Assembly (NCBI RefSeq): GCF_018614955.1
Contig: NZ_JAGGNV010000037.1
Location: 1 to 35,424 of the forward strand
Length of the DNA: 35,424 bases
DNA from: Variovorax paradoxus
GTDB taxonomy: Bacteria > Pseudomonadota > Gammaproteobacteria > Burkholderiales > Burkholderiaceae_C
Reading direction: 5' to 3'
This document shows, piece after piece, positions 1 through 8,848 of this stretch. Both the position numbers and the translations under genes were made by a program. How positions within the stretch are numbered: position 1 is the first letter of the stretch; each line of letters opens with the position of its first letter. Below the pieces are notes generated by a model. The model did not search any database and was not told the DNA's origin. It saw only the letters and a program-made list of their open reading frames with translations.

Positions 1-294
1 GTTTGACCTGGCCATCGGGGATGTCTCTCTCCTGATTGCTTTGAGGCGCAGGACCCATTCCCTTGCCTCGGGAAGGCATCATAGGCGCGTCGCCTCTCTG
101 CGCGAATCAAATTTCGAGGTCATGAACGCAGCGCGGCCTCGCGCACCGTCCGCCGGCTTTCTCAAGGCGCCGCCCAAGGTGTCAGCACCCGACCGACACG
201 TGGACGAAATTCCAACTAAGCTGGGCGCTTCAAGTCTGAAGCGCAACAGGGCTGAGCCCGGCGCCCGGCCGCCAACAGCCGGTTGGGGTGTTGA
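1..294. other. No gene recognised at left edge
   Basis: Open frames cross this stretch, but none gives a protein I recognise and none has a convincing ribosome binding site. It lies beyond the hairpin that closes the leftward operon, so it is probably spacer or the flank of an unseen gene. Confidence 0.4.
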
Positions 295-344
295 TTGGAG
301 TGAACCCCTGAACCCGGTGGTCCAGCTTCAGGGGTTCACTCCAA
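295..344 (-). terminator. 18-bp-stem hairpin after the GST gene
   Basis: A perfect inverted repeat: TTGGAGTGAACCCCTGAA at 295-312 and its exact reverse complement at 327-344, with a 14-nt loop. It begins 7 nt downstream of the stop codon of the last gene in the leftward operon. That position suggests a terminator or a 3' mRNA-stabilising hairpin. No T-run follows on the minus strand, so simple intrinsic termination is not proven. Confidence 0.6.
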
Positions 345-351
345 CGGCGGG

Positions 352-957
352 TCAAAGCGCCCAAGTGCACTGCAAGGACGGCCGCTGGCTGAACTTGGCG
401 AACCAGCTAGCCACACCGGCATGGCGGCTGCGCCAATCGAAATTCGCAAACCGTAAATCCAGGTACCAAAGCGCGCAGGCCACGGTTAGCGATCCGATGT
501 CGACCCGGCCTTCCAGCATCTCGGGGTGGCTATCCAGGTGGGCAAGCGAAGTTTCCGCCTTGTCGAGTTGCCCCGCACGCCACTCGCTCCAGCGTAGTGC
601 CTCCGGACGCGCCACGTCCTCATAGCGAGCCAGCAACGCGCCGTCGAGGATGCCGTCGCCCAGTGATTGCAACGTGAGCGCAGCCCATCGCACGGACCCC
701 GCGCGCGGGAACAAGTTGCCTCCGGCCAGATCGTCCAGGTATTCGCAGATCACCCGGCTGTCGTACAGCACCTGGCCGTTGTCGGTGATGAAGGTGGGGA
801 CCTTGCCGAGCGGATTCTTGGCAATGATCTCCTTGTCCCGCTGGATGGGGCCTGCATTGGAGGGCAGGAGCCGAATCCGATCGTTCAGGCCGAGTTCGTG
901 GCCCGCGACCAGGCACTTGCGCACATAGGGCGAAAAGGGGGAGAAGTATATTTTCAT
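352..957 (-). CDS. Glutathione S-transferase-like protein
   Basis: A 201-residue cytosolic GST-fold protein, the usual length for the family. The N-terminal thioredoxin-like half starts MKIYFSPFSPYVRK, with a Ser-Pro near residues 9-10 where the catalytic Ser/Cys often sits. NPLGKVP (48-54) carries the cis-proline and DSR (66-68) is the usual glutathione gamma-glutamyl contact. An all-helical C-terminal half follows. The ATG at 957 overlaps the stop of the upstream flavoprotein gene (ATGA), which fixes the start and implies translational coupling; the frame is open further upstream but only in the shadow of that gene. It is the last gene of a ten-gene operon. In degradative operons such proteins act as isomerases, glutathione-dependent lyases or detoxification enzymes; which applies here cannot be read. 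Confidence 0.9.
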   Translation of the reverse strand: MKIYFSPFSPYVRKCLVAGHELGLNDRIRLLPSNAGPIQRDKEIIAKNPLGKVPTFITDNGQVLYDSRVICEYLDDLAGGNLFPRAGSVRWAALTLQSLGDGILDGALLARYEDVARPEALRWSEWRAGQLDKAETSLAHLDSHPEMLEGRVDIGSLTVACALWYLDLRFANFDWRSRHAGVASWFAKFSQRPSLQCTWAL

Positions 958-2687
958 GAGAGCGCGCCGGCTGTGGAATGGAGTTCGGGAGAGCTCGCCG
1001 CATGGCGTCCGGCGATCCAGCCGAAGGTCAAGGCGGGACCCAGGGTGATGCCCGGCGCAGGATACTCGCCGCCCATTACCGAATGCATGTCGTTGCCGGC
1101 CATGTACAAGCCAGGAATGGGCTGGCCCTGTGAATCCAGCGCCTGTGCGTACTCGTTGCATGCAATGCCGCAGGCCGTTCCGATGTCGCCTGCATACACC
1201 TTCACCGCGTAGAAGGGGCCGCGCTGCAACGGCCCGAGGCAGGCATTCGGCTGATGATCCGGGTCGCCGAGATAGCGGTTGTAGGCCGTGCTGCCCTTGC
1301 CGAAATCATCGTCCTTGCCGCTTTCGGCAAACCGGCTGAACCGCGCGGCTGAAGCCTCGAGGCGCTCACCGTTGTTGATGCCCAGTGCCGCAGCCAGGGC
1401 GCGCAGCGACTGCGCCTTGTACAGATAGCCCGCACGCACAAGATGCTCGCGCGGCCGGCCGCCAGGCAGCGCCAGGCCAAGGCCCCATCGCTCCATGAAG
1501 TCGTGATCGCACACCAGGAACGCGGGCACCGTGGACACCGTCTCGTGCGACCGGTACATGGCGCGCACGAACTCGTGGTACGACGTCGACTCGTTGACGA
1601 AGCGTTCGCCCGCTTGATTCACCGCCATCAGACCCGGCTTGGCGCGATCCCATACCAGATGCGGAAACCGGACCTCGCTGCCGTCGGGCCGCTTGAGGAT
1701 CGACACCGGCGCCCAAAACGCGGGGCTCACGTGTCCGGTGCCGAGCGTGGCGCCGGCCTCCTTGGCCAACGTGATACCTTCGCCCTGGTTGGCCTGAGGT
1801 GACATCGACCATGGGCCGCTCGGTTTCGGATAAAGATCGCCGCGCAGCGCTTCGCTCCAAGGGAATCCGCCGGTCGCCACGATCACGCCGCGCCGAGCCC
1901 GCACCACGACCCGCTTGCCCTCGCGCATCAGCGAAACCCCGGTCACCCGACCGTCCACCACATGCAGTTTCTCAAGCGGCGCATTCAGCCAGTAGTCGAT
2001 CCGTCGGTCGAGCACGCTCTTGAACAGCCGCCCGGCAAGCGCGTTCCCCAACACCAGGCGCGTGCCGCGGTGATAGCCGCGCAAGCGGTCGCTGAAATAG
2101 CGCAGCACCAGCTTCATGCCCTCACGCCACGACTCGAACGACCGCGTGACCGCAAGAAGGTGCTTGGCGTCGGTCATGTTGATCATCATGCCGCCGAGCA
2201 CCTGGAACTCGGGCAGCGGATCCCTCAGTTCCTGGAAATTCCGGCCCAGCGACCGCCCGTCGAACATCGCGGGATCCAGCGAGCGGCCGCCGAACGCGGC
2301 ACCTTCGCGGTCGGGGTAGTAGTCCGGCGAGTTGCTGCGTGCCACCAGTTCGACGCGCGTGTTCTTTTCGAAGTAGTCGACCATGCCCGCGCAGCTGCGC
2401 AGGAAGGCTTGCTGCATCCCCGCCGGTGCCGCATCGCCCACGGTCTTCTGCATGTACGTCCAGACCTTCTCGAAGGTGTCGGGATGCCCGACCTTCGCTG
2501 ATTGCGCATTCAACGGCGCCCAGACGGCGCCGCCGGACACCGCGGTCGATCCGCCGACGCGGTCCGTCTTTTCGGTCAGCAGCACGCTGCGGCCTTCGAT
2601 GTTCGCGGTGAGGGCCGCTGCCATGCCGCCGGCACCTGCACCGATGACGACCACGTCGTACTCGGCATCCCAGGAGGTGTCGTTCAT
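954..2687 (-). CDS. FAD-dependent oxidoreductase, 3-ketosteroid dehydrogenase-like
   Basis: A 577-residue flavoprotein of the fumarate reductase / 3-ketosteroid-delta1-dehydrogenase superfamily. The N-terminal FAD-binding Rossmann motif is VVIGAGAGG (13-21), followed by an acidic residue in LLTEK and then GGSTAVSGG (45-53). Tyrosines occur where KstD-type enzymes have active-site residues: PDYYP (121-125), NESTSY (365-370) and GGEYPAPG (539-546). GLYMAGN (527-532) is the C-terminal FAD contact. These fit removal of hydrogens from a carbon pair next to a ketone, or the reverse reaction. The ATG at 2687 overlaps the stop of the preceding SDR gene. Neighbouring SDRs could supply the ketone. The family is wide, so steroid as the substrate is a guess; a cyclic ketone or terpenoid is equally possible. 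Confidence 0.9.
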   Translation of the reverse strand: MNDTSWDAEYDVVVIGAGAGGMAAALTANIEGRSVLLTEKTDRVGGSTAVSGGAVWAPLNAQSAKVGHPDTFEKVWTYMQKTVGDAAPAGMQQAFLRSCAGMVDYFEKNTRVELVARSNSPDYYPDREGAAFGGRSLDPAMFDGRSLGRNFQELRDPLPEFQVLGGMMINMTDAKHLLAVTRSFESWREGMKLVLRYFSDRLRGYHRGTRLVLGNALAGRLFKSVLDRRIDYWLNAPLEKLHVVDGRVTGVSLMREGKRVVVRARRGVIVATGGFPWSEALRGDLYPKPSGPWSMSPQANQGEGITLAKEAGATLGTGHVSPAFWAPVSILKRPDGSEVRFPHLVWDRAKPGLMAVNQAGERFVNESTSYHEFVRAMYRSHETVSTVPAFLVCDHDFMERWGLGLALPGGRPREHLVRAGYLYKAQSLRALAAALGINNGERLEASAARFSRFAESGKDDDFGKGSTAYNRYLGDPDHQPNACLGPLQRGPFYAVKVYAGDIGTACGIACNEYAQALDSQGQPIPGLYMAGNDMHSVMGGEYPAPGITLGPALTFGWIAGRHAASSPELHSTAGALS

Positions 2688-3412
2688 GCGCCCGACCCGC
2701 CCAGGGATTTGCCGCCATCGACGAACAGCACCTGCCCCGTGATGAACCCCGTCTGTGCAGACACCAGGAACGACACCGCCTGCGCGATGTCCTCAGGCTT
2801 CCCCGCCTTGCCTGTGGGCTGCAGCGCGAGTTGCTGGGCTAGCCGTTCGGGCGTGAGCGCGCGCAGGATGGGTGTATCGATCAGGCCCGGCGCGATGGCG
2901 TTCACCAGGATCCCGCGCGGCGCCAGCTCCATCGCACTGGCCCGCGTGTAGCCGACAACTGCAGCCTTGGATGCGACGTAGTGCGGATGGTTCTTGGCGC
3001 CGAGGTACGCACGCGAGGCGATATTGACGATGCGGCCGCCGTCCGGCATCGTCCTCGCGGCCTCCTGCGTCAGCGTCGCCACTGCGACAAGGTTGACTTC
3101 GTAGGCGCGGCGGAAGTCGGCGTTGGTGACTTCGAGGAACTTGCGTTCGTCGAAGATGCCGGCGTTGTTGACCAGTGCCTGGATTGGCGGCAGCGACCGG
3201 ACCAGTCTGCGCACGGCCTCTTCGTCCGTCAAGTCGAGGACGCGGCATTGCACGTCCAGTCCAAGGTCGACCAGGCGCTGCGTTTCGCGTTGTGCGAGCG
3301 CTTCGTCGCGATCGACCATCACCACGGCGAAGCCATCGCGCGCCAGGCGCTCCACCGTGGCGAGTCCCATGCCGCCCGCGCCGCCGGTGACCAATGCGAT
3401 CGGTTTGTTCAT
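2684..3412 (-). CDS. Short-chain dehydrogenase/reductase (SDR)
   Basis: A 242-residue classical SDR that interconverts an alcohol and a ketone with NAD(P)H. Visible features are the cofactor motif TGGAGGMG (9-16), an acidic Asp34 at the end of beta-2 (suggesting NAD preference), NNAG (82-85), Asn107 and the catalytic Ser133, Tyr145 (YVASK) and Lys149. NAIAPG and a C-terminal VDGG complete the fold. I chose the ATG at 3412 because MNKPIALVTGG gives the normal short N-terminus; the frame runs further upstream without family similarity. The gene follows another SDR by 13 nt and overlaps the flavoprotein gene by 4 nt. The substrate is unknown. Confidence 0.92.
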   Translation of the reverse strand: MNKPIALVTGGAGGMGLATVERLARDGFAVVMVDRDEALAQRETQRLVDLGLDVQCRVLDLTDEEAVRRLVRSLPPIQALVNNAGIFDERKFLEVTNADFRRAYEVNLVAVATLTQEAARTMPDGGRIVNIASRAYLGAKNHPHYVASKAAVVGYTRASAMELAPRGILVNAIAPGLIDTPILRALTPERLAQQLALQPTGKAGKPEDIAQAVSFLVSAQTGFITGQVLFVDGGKSLGGSGA

Positions 3413-3425
3413 GTCGTTCCGGTTC

Positions 3426-4178
3426 TCATGCTGAAAGAAAGCCGCCGTCCACGGGCAGCACCACGCCATTGACGTAGCTGGCCATGGACGAGCACAGGAA
3501 GACGACCGGACCCACGATCTCGTCGACTTCGCCGCCGCGGGCCATCGGCGCCCGCTTCATGTACCAGTCGGTGCCGCCGGGCACCGCCAGTTGCGGCGCC
3601 ACCATGTCGGTCAGCATCAATCCCGGCGCCACCGCATTGGCCCGCACGCCGAAAGGCGCGAGGTCGCGCGCCAGCACCTGCGTCAGCGATCGCACCGCTC
3701 CCTTCGAAGCGACGTAGCCGGCCGAGGAGATGCCACTCACGAAAGCGACGATCGACGACAGGTTCACGATGCAGCCGCGCGATTGCTTCAGCGCCGGCAC
3801 GAAGGCATGCGTGACGTTGAAGAGGCCCTGCAGGTTGACCGAGATGAGCCGGTCCCATACCGCCGCGGCCTCCGGCTCGTCGATGCGGGCTTTGCCGGAA
3901 ATGCCGGCGTTGTTGACCAGCACGTCGATCGGACCAAAGCGCTCGGTCAGGTGCGCGGCGCAGTCTTGCGTGGCCTGGCGATCGGTGATGTCGAGCACCA
4001 CGCTCCATGCCTCGCCGCCCGCGTCGGTGATAGCCTTGGCCACCACCGCCACGTTGTCTGCATGGATGTCGGCCACGATGACGCGGGCGCCTTCCCGGAC
4101 GAAGCCGCGCGCGATGGCCGAGCCGAGACCGCCGCCCGCACCGGTCACGAGCGCCAGCTTGTTCTTCAGCAAATCCAT
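3426..4178 (-). CDS. Short-chain dehydrogenase/reductase (SDR)
   Basis: A 250-residue classical SDR. It shows TGAGGGLG (12-19), Asp37 after beta-2 (NAD type), NNAG (89-92), Asn115, Ser142, Tyr155 and Lys159 (YVASK), NAVAPG and a final VDGG. A good Shine-Dalgarno sequence (AAGGAG, followed by a run of A) lies just upstream of the ATG at 4178. It sits between the transporter genes and a second SDR in the same transcription unit, so it probably oxidises or reduces an intermediate of the compound taken up by the adjacent ABC transporter. It is clearly diverged from the other two SDRs of the operon, so the three are unlikely to be simple duplicates. Confidence 0.92.
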   Translation of the reverse strand: MDLLKNKLALVTGAGGGLGSAIARGFVREGARVIVADIHADNVAVVAKAITDAGGEAWSVVLDITDRQATQDCAAHLTERFGPIDVLVNNAGISGKARIDEPEAAAVWDRLISVNLQGLFNVTHAFVPALKQSRGCIVNLSSIVAFVSGISSAGYVASKGAVRSLTQVLARDLAPFGVRANAVAPGLMLTDMVAPQLAVPGGTDWYMKRAPMARGGEVDEIVGPVVFLCSSMASYVNGVVLPVDGGFLSA

Positions 4179-4203
4179 TTTTTTCTCCTTGTGCCTCGGC
4201 GCG

Positions 4204-4923
4204 TCAAACGCCGAGATACGCGCGCCGCACGGCGGGGTCGTTGATCAGTTGCTGCGACGGACCTTCGAGGTTGATCTCGCCGTTCTCGAGGATGTAGGCG
4301 TAGCTGGCCACCGTCAGTGCCAGCCGGACGTCCTGCTCCACCAGCAGGATGGTCAGGCCCTGCTCCCGGTTGAGTCGCTGGATGGATTCGAAGATCTGTT
4401 CGACCAGCACGGGCGACAGGCCCATCGAGGGTTCGTCGAACATGATCATCCGCGGCCGCGACATGAGTGCGCGGCCGATCGCCAGCATCTGCTGCTCGCC
4501 GCCGGAGAGGGTCGAGGCGCGCTGCTCTCGACGTTCCTTGAGGCGGGGAAACATGACGTAGACCTTGTCGAAGTCCTCCGCCATCTCGCGCCGGTTGCGG
4601 CGCAGGAACGCGCCGAGCTCCAGGTTCTCGTGGACGCTCATTTCCTTGAACACTTCGCGTCCCTCGGGGACCTGCACCAGCCCGCGCTGGACGATCTCGT
4701 CGGAAGGTAGCCGCTGGATCGGCTTGCCGTCGAAGATCACCTCGCCGTGGGTCGGGTCGACCAGGTGCGAAATGGTGTTCAGCGTCGAGCTCTTGCCGGC
4801 GCCATTGCTGCCGAGCAAGGCGACGATGCCGCCTTGCGGCACCTTGAGGGACACCTTGGACAAGGCCTGGATCGCGCCGTACGAAGCGCTGATGCCGCGC
4901 AGTTCGAGAAAAGGTTCAGACAC
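4204..4923 (-). CDS. livF: LIV-type ABC transporter ATP-binding protein LivF
   Basis: A 239-residue ATPase, the normal LivF length. Walker A is GSNGAGKS (38-45), the signature is LSGGEQ (139-144), Walker B is MIMFDEPSMGLSP (159-171) and the D-loop/switch region is LLVEQD. The ending EGPSQQLINDP...AYLGV is typical of LivF. The start is the GTG at 4923 (VSEPFLELRG), overlapping the livG stop by 8 nt; the frame continues upstream only inside livG. It acts on the inner face of the cytoplasmic membrane with LivG and the LivH/LivM permeases. The family moves branched-chain amino acids but also aromatic acids, amides and other organic acids; in this catabolic operon a non-amino-acid substrate is more likely. 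Confidence 0.93.
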   Translation of the reverse strand: MSEPFLELRGISASYGAIQALSKVSLKVPQGGIVALLGSNGAGKSSTLNTISHLVDPTHGEVIFDGKPIQRLPSDEIVQRGLVQVPEGREVFKEMSVHENLELGAFLRRNRREMAEDFDKVYVMFPRLKERREQRASTLSGGEQQMLAIGRALMSRPRMIMFDEPSMGLSPVLVEQIFESIQRLNREQGLTILLVEQDVRLALTVASYAYILENGEINLEGPSQQLINDPAVRRAYLGV

Positions 4924-5680
4924 GTGCGGCCCCCTTGCCCAGATAAGCTTCGATGACCTTCGGGTCCTGGCTGATTTGCTGCGGCGTGCCTTCCGAGATC
5001 TTTTCGCCGAAGGACATGACGGTGATGCGGTCGGAGATCGACATGACGAGCTGCATGACGTGTTCCACCAGCAGCACGGTGATGCCGTCGCGCTGGGCAA
5101 GTTCGGTCAGCAAGCGATCGAGGTTCTCGATGTCGCTGTTGCGCAGGCCGGCGGCCGGCTCGTCCAGCAGCAGCAGCCGCGGCTTGAGCGCCAGGGCGCG
5201 CGCGATCTCCAGCAGCTTCTGGTGGCCGAAGTCGAGTTCCTTGGCGCGCGTGTTCCGGTCGTGCGTCAGGCCGACCCTTTCGATCAAGCTGTCGACCAGC
5301 TCGCGGGTTGCGGCATTGGGCCGGCGCAACAGGCCGCCCAGCGTGCTGGCGCTGTGCGCATGGCAGCCGAGCAGCACGTTCTCCTGCACGCTCAGATCAC
5401 CGAACAGTTCGAGGTTCTGGAACGTGCGCGCGACGCCGAGCCCCGCCATGCGCGAGGGGCGGTGGTGCGTCACGTCCAGGCCGTCGATTCGAATGCGACC
5501 GGCCGTGGGCTGGTAGTACCGGGAGATGCAGTTGAAGGTGGTCGACTTGCCCGCGCCGTTGGGCCCGATCAGCGCGTGGATGGTGCCGCGCTCGACCGTG
5601 AAGGACAGGGCGTTGACTGCAGTCAACCCGCCGAAGCGCACCGTGATGCCCTCGACTTCGACGAAGGGCTTGGCGCTCAT
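4916..5680 (-). CDS. livG: LIV-type ABC transporter ATP-binding protein LivG
   Basis: A 254-residue ATPase. Walker A is GPNGAGKS (39-46), the Q-loop region is ARTFQNLELF, Walker B is LLLLDEPAAGL (169-179) and the H-loop is LLVEHVMQ. The signature is LDFGHQK (149-155) instead of LSGGQ, a variant common in this LivG branch. The ending EAYLGKG is typical. The ATG at 5680 overlaps the livM stop (ATGA) and the livF start overlaps its 3' end, so the permease and ATPase subunits are translationally coupled. It powers the importer together with LivF. Confidence 0.93.
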   Translation of the reverse strand: MSAKPFVEVEGITVRFGGLTAVNALSFTVERGTIHALIGPNGAGKSTTFNCISRYYQPTAGRIRIDGLDVTHHRPSRMAGLGVARTFQNLELFGDLSVQENVLLGCHAHSASTLGGLLRRPNAATRELVDSLIERVGLTHDRNTRAKELDFGHQKLLEIARALALKPRLLLLDEPAAGLRNSDIENLDRLLTELAQRDGITVLLVEHVMQLVMSISDRITVMSFGEKISEGTPQQISQDPKVIEAYLGKGAARV

Positions 5681-6639
5681 GAGCGTGCTTCCTGCGTGAC
5701 TGGGGGAACCTGGCGCGCCACGCGCCCGGCGCGATCGGCGAACAGGCCCTTGGGCTTGAACATCATGAAGCCCATCAGGATCACGCCGTAGATCACCTCT
5801 TGGATCGACAGCGCCTGCCGCAGCAGCTCAGAGATCAGCCCGAAGGCGATGGCCCCAGCGACGGCACCTCGCACCGATCCGATGCCGCCCACGACCACCA
5901 TCGTCAGCACGACGATGGTGGTCTGGAAGCCGAGGCTTTCCGGATGGATGAAGGAGGTGAAGAGCGTATACATGCCGCCCGCAATGCCGGCGAACGCCGC
6001 CGAGATCGCGAACGCGCTCTGCTTCATCGCCTTGACGTTGATCCCCATGGCCATGGCCGCCACGTCGCTCTCGCGCACCGCGCGCAGCGACGAGCCGTAC
6101 TGCGACCTGGACAGCGCGATGGTGAGCCACAGCATCAACGCCATCAGCACCGCCACGAAGGGGTAGGCCTGCAGGTCGTTGGTGAGCTTGTAGCCGAACA
6201 GCTCGGCGGGCTGCATGCGCATGCCGTTCGAGCCGCCCGTGACGCCTTCCCAGTTGAGGAACACCCATTGCATCGCCTCGCCAAAGGCGAAGGTGGCGAG
6301 CGCAAGGTAGATGTCGCGCATGCGCAGCGCCAGCAGGCCGATCACGTAGCCGAGCACCGCCGACAGCAGCCCGCCCGCCAGGATCGACACGAAGAAGGGC
6401 GGATGCCAGGCGGTGTTGATCAGTCCGGCGGTGTAGATGCCGATGCCGTAGAAGGCGGTGTGCGACAGCGCGAACTGGCCGGCCTCGCCGATGACGACAT
6501 GCATGCCGAGCGCCAACACGATGAACACCATCAACAGGTTGGCGACGTACAGCACGTAGCCGGAAACCGCGAACGGCAGCGCGAGGAGGACGACCACGGC
6601 GAACAGCATCGCCCAGCGGTCGGGAGTCATGTTTTTCAT
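5677..6639 (-). CDS. livM: LIV-type ABC transporter permease LivM
   Basis: A 320-residue integral membrane permease with about eight to ten hydrophobic segments. The first are around 11-30 and 33-55. GEAGQFALSHTAFYGIGIY (51-69) is the conserved LivM motif, and the cytoplasmic coupling loop RAVRESDVAAMAMGI (187-201) is an EAA-like contact for the ATPases. GGIGSVRG follows later. The ATG at 6639 overlaps the livH stop; an internal ATG two codons on is an alternative. It pairs with LivH to form the channel. The long upstream frame extension is an artefact of overlap with livH. Confidence 0.92.
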   Translation of the reverse strand: MKNMTPDRWAMLFAVVVLLALPFAVSGYVLYVANLLMVFIVLALGMHVVIGEAGQFALSHTAFYGIGIYTAGLINTAWHPPFFVSILAGGLLSAVLGYVIGLLALRMRDIYLALATFAFGEAMQWVFLNWEGVTGGSNGMRMQPAELFGYKLTNDLQAYPFVAVLMALMLWLTIALSRSQYGSSLRAVRESDVAAMAMGINVKAMKQSAFAISAAFAGIAGGMYTLFTSFIHPESLGFQTTIVVLTMVVVGGIGSVRGAVAGAIAFGLISELLRQALSIQEVIYGVILMGFMMFKPKGLFADRAGRVARQVPPVTQEARS

Positions 6640-7538
6640 ACTTTTTTCACCTGCGGCTTGCCGCCGAGCAGGCCCTGGGGCCGCAGCACCAGGGTGACCA
6701 GGATGGCGAGGAAGGGTGCGACCACGATGGCATTGGTCGAGATGAAAAGGCCCACCAGGTTCTCGATCACGCCGATCAGCAGGCCGCCCAGCACGGCGCC
6801 GGGCAGGCTGGTGAAGCCGCCGACGATGGCCGCCGCGTAGGCCAGGATGGCGATGTGCGCGATGTCGGGAGTGATCAGCACCTTGGGCGTGATCAGCAAG
6901 GCGGCGATCGCCGAGATCAGGCCGGACATCGCCCATACGAGCATCCGGATGCGGGACAGACGGATGCCGACGATCTGCGCGGCGCGCGGATTCATGCCGA
7001 CCGCGCGCATGGCCTTGCCGATGCGCGTGCGGCTGAACATGAAGTACAGCAGCAGCATGACGATCATCGACACGATGAAGATGACGACGTCGAGCCGCGT
7101 GAGCGCCGCGTCTCCGATCACCACCGCATCGGCCGAGACCAGCGACGGCAGCGAGCGCGGCGTGTCGCCCAACCCGGTCTGGCGCACCATGCCCTTCAGC
7201 GCGTAGGCGAAGCCGAGCGTGGCGATCACGAGCTGGACGCCGACGCCCTTGGAAACCGTCACACGTTCCATCACGACGCGCTGGAAGAGCGCGGTCCCGC
7301 CCGCCACGACGACCAGCGTCAAAGGAATGACGATCGCATACGGAAGTTGCGCGACGAGCAGCAGCATGAGGGCGACGTAGCCCGCCATCATGAAGATTTC
7401 GCCTTGCGCGAAATTGGGCACATCGGTGGTCTTGAAGACCGCGACGATCGCGATCGCCAGCAGGGCGTAGACGCTGCCGGTCACCAGGCCTGACAACACG
7501 CCCTGCTGCAGGAACAGCCAGAAATCACTGAGACCCAT
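6636..7538 (-). CDS. livH: LIV-type ABC transporter permease LivH
   Basis: A 300-residue permease with a strongly hydrophobic profile. LVTGSVYALLAIAI (18-31) and NFAQGEIFMMAGYVAL (42-57) are the hallmark LivH segments. RIGKAMRAVGMNPRAAQIVGI is the coupling loop and GGFTSLPGAVLGGLLIG the conserved C-terminal region. The product ends RPQGLLGGKPQVKKV, as LivH proteins do. It follows the binding-protein gene by 57 bp and overlaps livM by 4 nt. It forms the translocation channel in the cytoplasmic membrane. Confidence 0.93.
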   Translation of the reverse strand: MGLSDFWLFLQQGVLSGLVTGSVYALLAIAIVAVFKTTDVPNFAQGEIFMMAGYVALMLLLVAQLPYAIVIPLTLVVVAGGTALFQRVVMERVTVSKGVGVQLVIATLGFAYALKGMVRQTGLGDTPRSLPSLVSADAVVIGDAALTRLDVVIFIVSMIVMLLLYFMFSRTRIGKAMRAVGMNPRAAQIVGIRLSRIRMLVWAMSGLISAIAALLITPKVLITPDIAHIAILAYAAAIVGGFTSLPGAVLGGLLIGVIENLVGLFISTNAIVVAPFLAILVTLVLRPQGLLGGKPQVKKV

Positions 7539-7595
7539 GGTTTCACCGGCTGCGGGCGCTGTTCACAGCATCCGCGGCCGCTCCTCGCTGGTTGG

Positions 7596-8807
7596 TTACT
7601 TGCTGGGCTGATAGGTCCACTGGCTGCGGTATGCGCCAGGCACGAGCGTCTGTTTCTCGCCGTCGAACTTCAGGTAGATGGCCGACTTCTGGCCGGCATG
7701 GTCGGTCGCGGTGAGTTCGATCGGACCCGCCATCACGCCCGAGTCGAACTTGGTCTGCGACAGCGCGGTCAGGAATTTCTCGCGCGTCAGATTCGGGCCG
7801 GCCGCCTTGAGCGCGTTGACTACTGTCATCGCAGGCGGGATGCCATAGGGCATGTAGGTCTGCGGATAGCCCGGCTTGGAAGCGAGTTCGGGGTAATAGG
7901 TCTTGTACATGTCGTACACCCACTTGAGCTTGGGCCCGCCGGGAACGTCGGCCAACACTTCCTGGATGTAGACGTTCTTGAACGCTTCCTTGTTGCCGAC
8001 GTTCTCGACCAGCTGCTTCAGGTCGGCCGTGCCGTTGACGCCGATGACGATCGGCTTGTTGAAGCCGAGCTCATGAGCCTTCTTAACCAGCAGGCTGACC
8101 GGCCGCGCATAGGTGGTGATCAGCAGCACGTCCGGATTGCCCGCGCGGATCTTGAGCATCGGCGCCGTGACGTCGGTGAGGTTCGGATTGATGGATTGCA
8201 CCTGCAGGTCCACCCCGATCTTCTTGGCCTGGAAATCGGCGGCTTCGAGGTTCCAGCCGCCATAGGCGTCATCGTGGTTGATGTAGCCGACCTTCTTGCC
8301 CTTCAGGTGCTCCGAGGCAAACTGGACCATCGAACCACCAACGGCGCGCTGGGAGATCGAGAAAGCGCCGTAGATGTACTTGGATGGCGGATAAAGCGCC
8401 CCGTCGCCCGAAGCGTTGAGCATGACGTACGGAATCTGCGCGCGCTCGACATATTCCCGTGCGCCGACCACCGCGCTCGAACACGAGCCGCCGTTCAGCG
8501 CAAAGACCTTGTCCTGCTCCGTAAGCTTCTTGACCGCGGCCAGCAGGTCGTTGGCATTGCAACGGTCGTCTTCGATCACCAGCTCGATCTTCCTGCCGTT
8601 GACGCCGCCTTCCTTGTTGATCTTGTCGTAGTACATCTTGGCGGCGTTCATCACGTCGAAGCCATAGGCCATCGAATTGCCGGACAGCGGGCCGAACAAG
8701 CCGATCTTGATGGTCTTGTCGGTCAAGCCGGGTTCCTGCTGCGCCTGGACTGCGCCGACCGCGAGGCTGCAAGCGGCAAGGGCAAGGACGGATCTGAGAA
8801 GTTTCAT
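7596..8807 (-). CDS. LIV-type ABC transporter periplasmic substrate-binding protein
   Basis: A 403-residue type I periplasmic binding protein of the LivK/Leu-Ile-Val family. The signal peptide is residues 1-22 (MKLLRSVLALAACSLAVGAV, then QA, cleavage before QQEP). The mature protein begins with TIKIGLFGPLSG, the family's opening strand. NEEGGVNG-like text (NKEGGVNGRKIELVIEDD) and GGSCSSAVV line the ligand cleft. The ATG at 8807 has AGGAGA upstream (AGGAGACATTC then ATG). The gene lies directly upstream of livH-M-G-F and supplies the specificity of that importer. This branch often binds aromatic or carboxylic compounds rather than leucine; the ligand cannot be read here. Confidence 0.92.
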   Translation of the reverse strand: MKLLRSVLALAACSLAVGAVQAQQEPGLTDKTIKIGLFGPLSGNSMAYGFDVMNAAKMYYDKINKEGGVNGRKIELVIEDDRCNANDLLAAVKKLTEQDKVFALNGGSCSSAVVGAREYVERAQIPYVMLNASGDGALYPPSKYIYGAFSISQRAVGGSMVQFASEHLKGKKVGYINHDDAYGGWNLEAADFQAKKIGVDLQVQSINPNLTDVTAPMLKIRAGNPDVLLITTYARPVSLLVKKAHELGFNKPIVIGVNGTADLKQLVENVGNKEAFKNVYIQEVLADVPGGPKLKWVYDMYKTYYPELASKPGYPQTYMPYGIPPAMTVVNALKAAGPNLTREKFLTALSQTKFDSGVMAGPIELTATDHAGQKSAIYLKFDGEKQTLVPGAYRSQWTYQPSK

Positions 8808-8848
8808 GAATGTCTCCTGTTGGTTGAGCGAATCGGCGGACGCTTCTG

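Noticed and set aside
4565..5791. Long plus-strand open frame across livF and livG
   Set aside because: It is antisense to two clear ATPase genes and its translation is charged, low-complexity text without family resemblance; GC-rich DNA gives such frames by chance. The same holds for 19629-20777, 20979-22265 and 30698-32119.
8768..8807. Lipobox-like LAAC in the module 1 binding protein signal
   Set aside because: A better signal peptidase I site follows at residue 22, and the Cys lies in the middle of the hydrophobic core.
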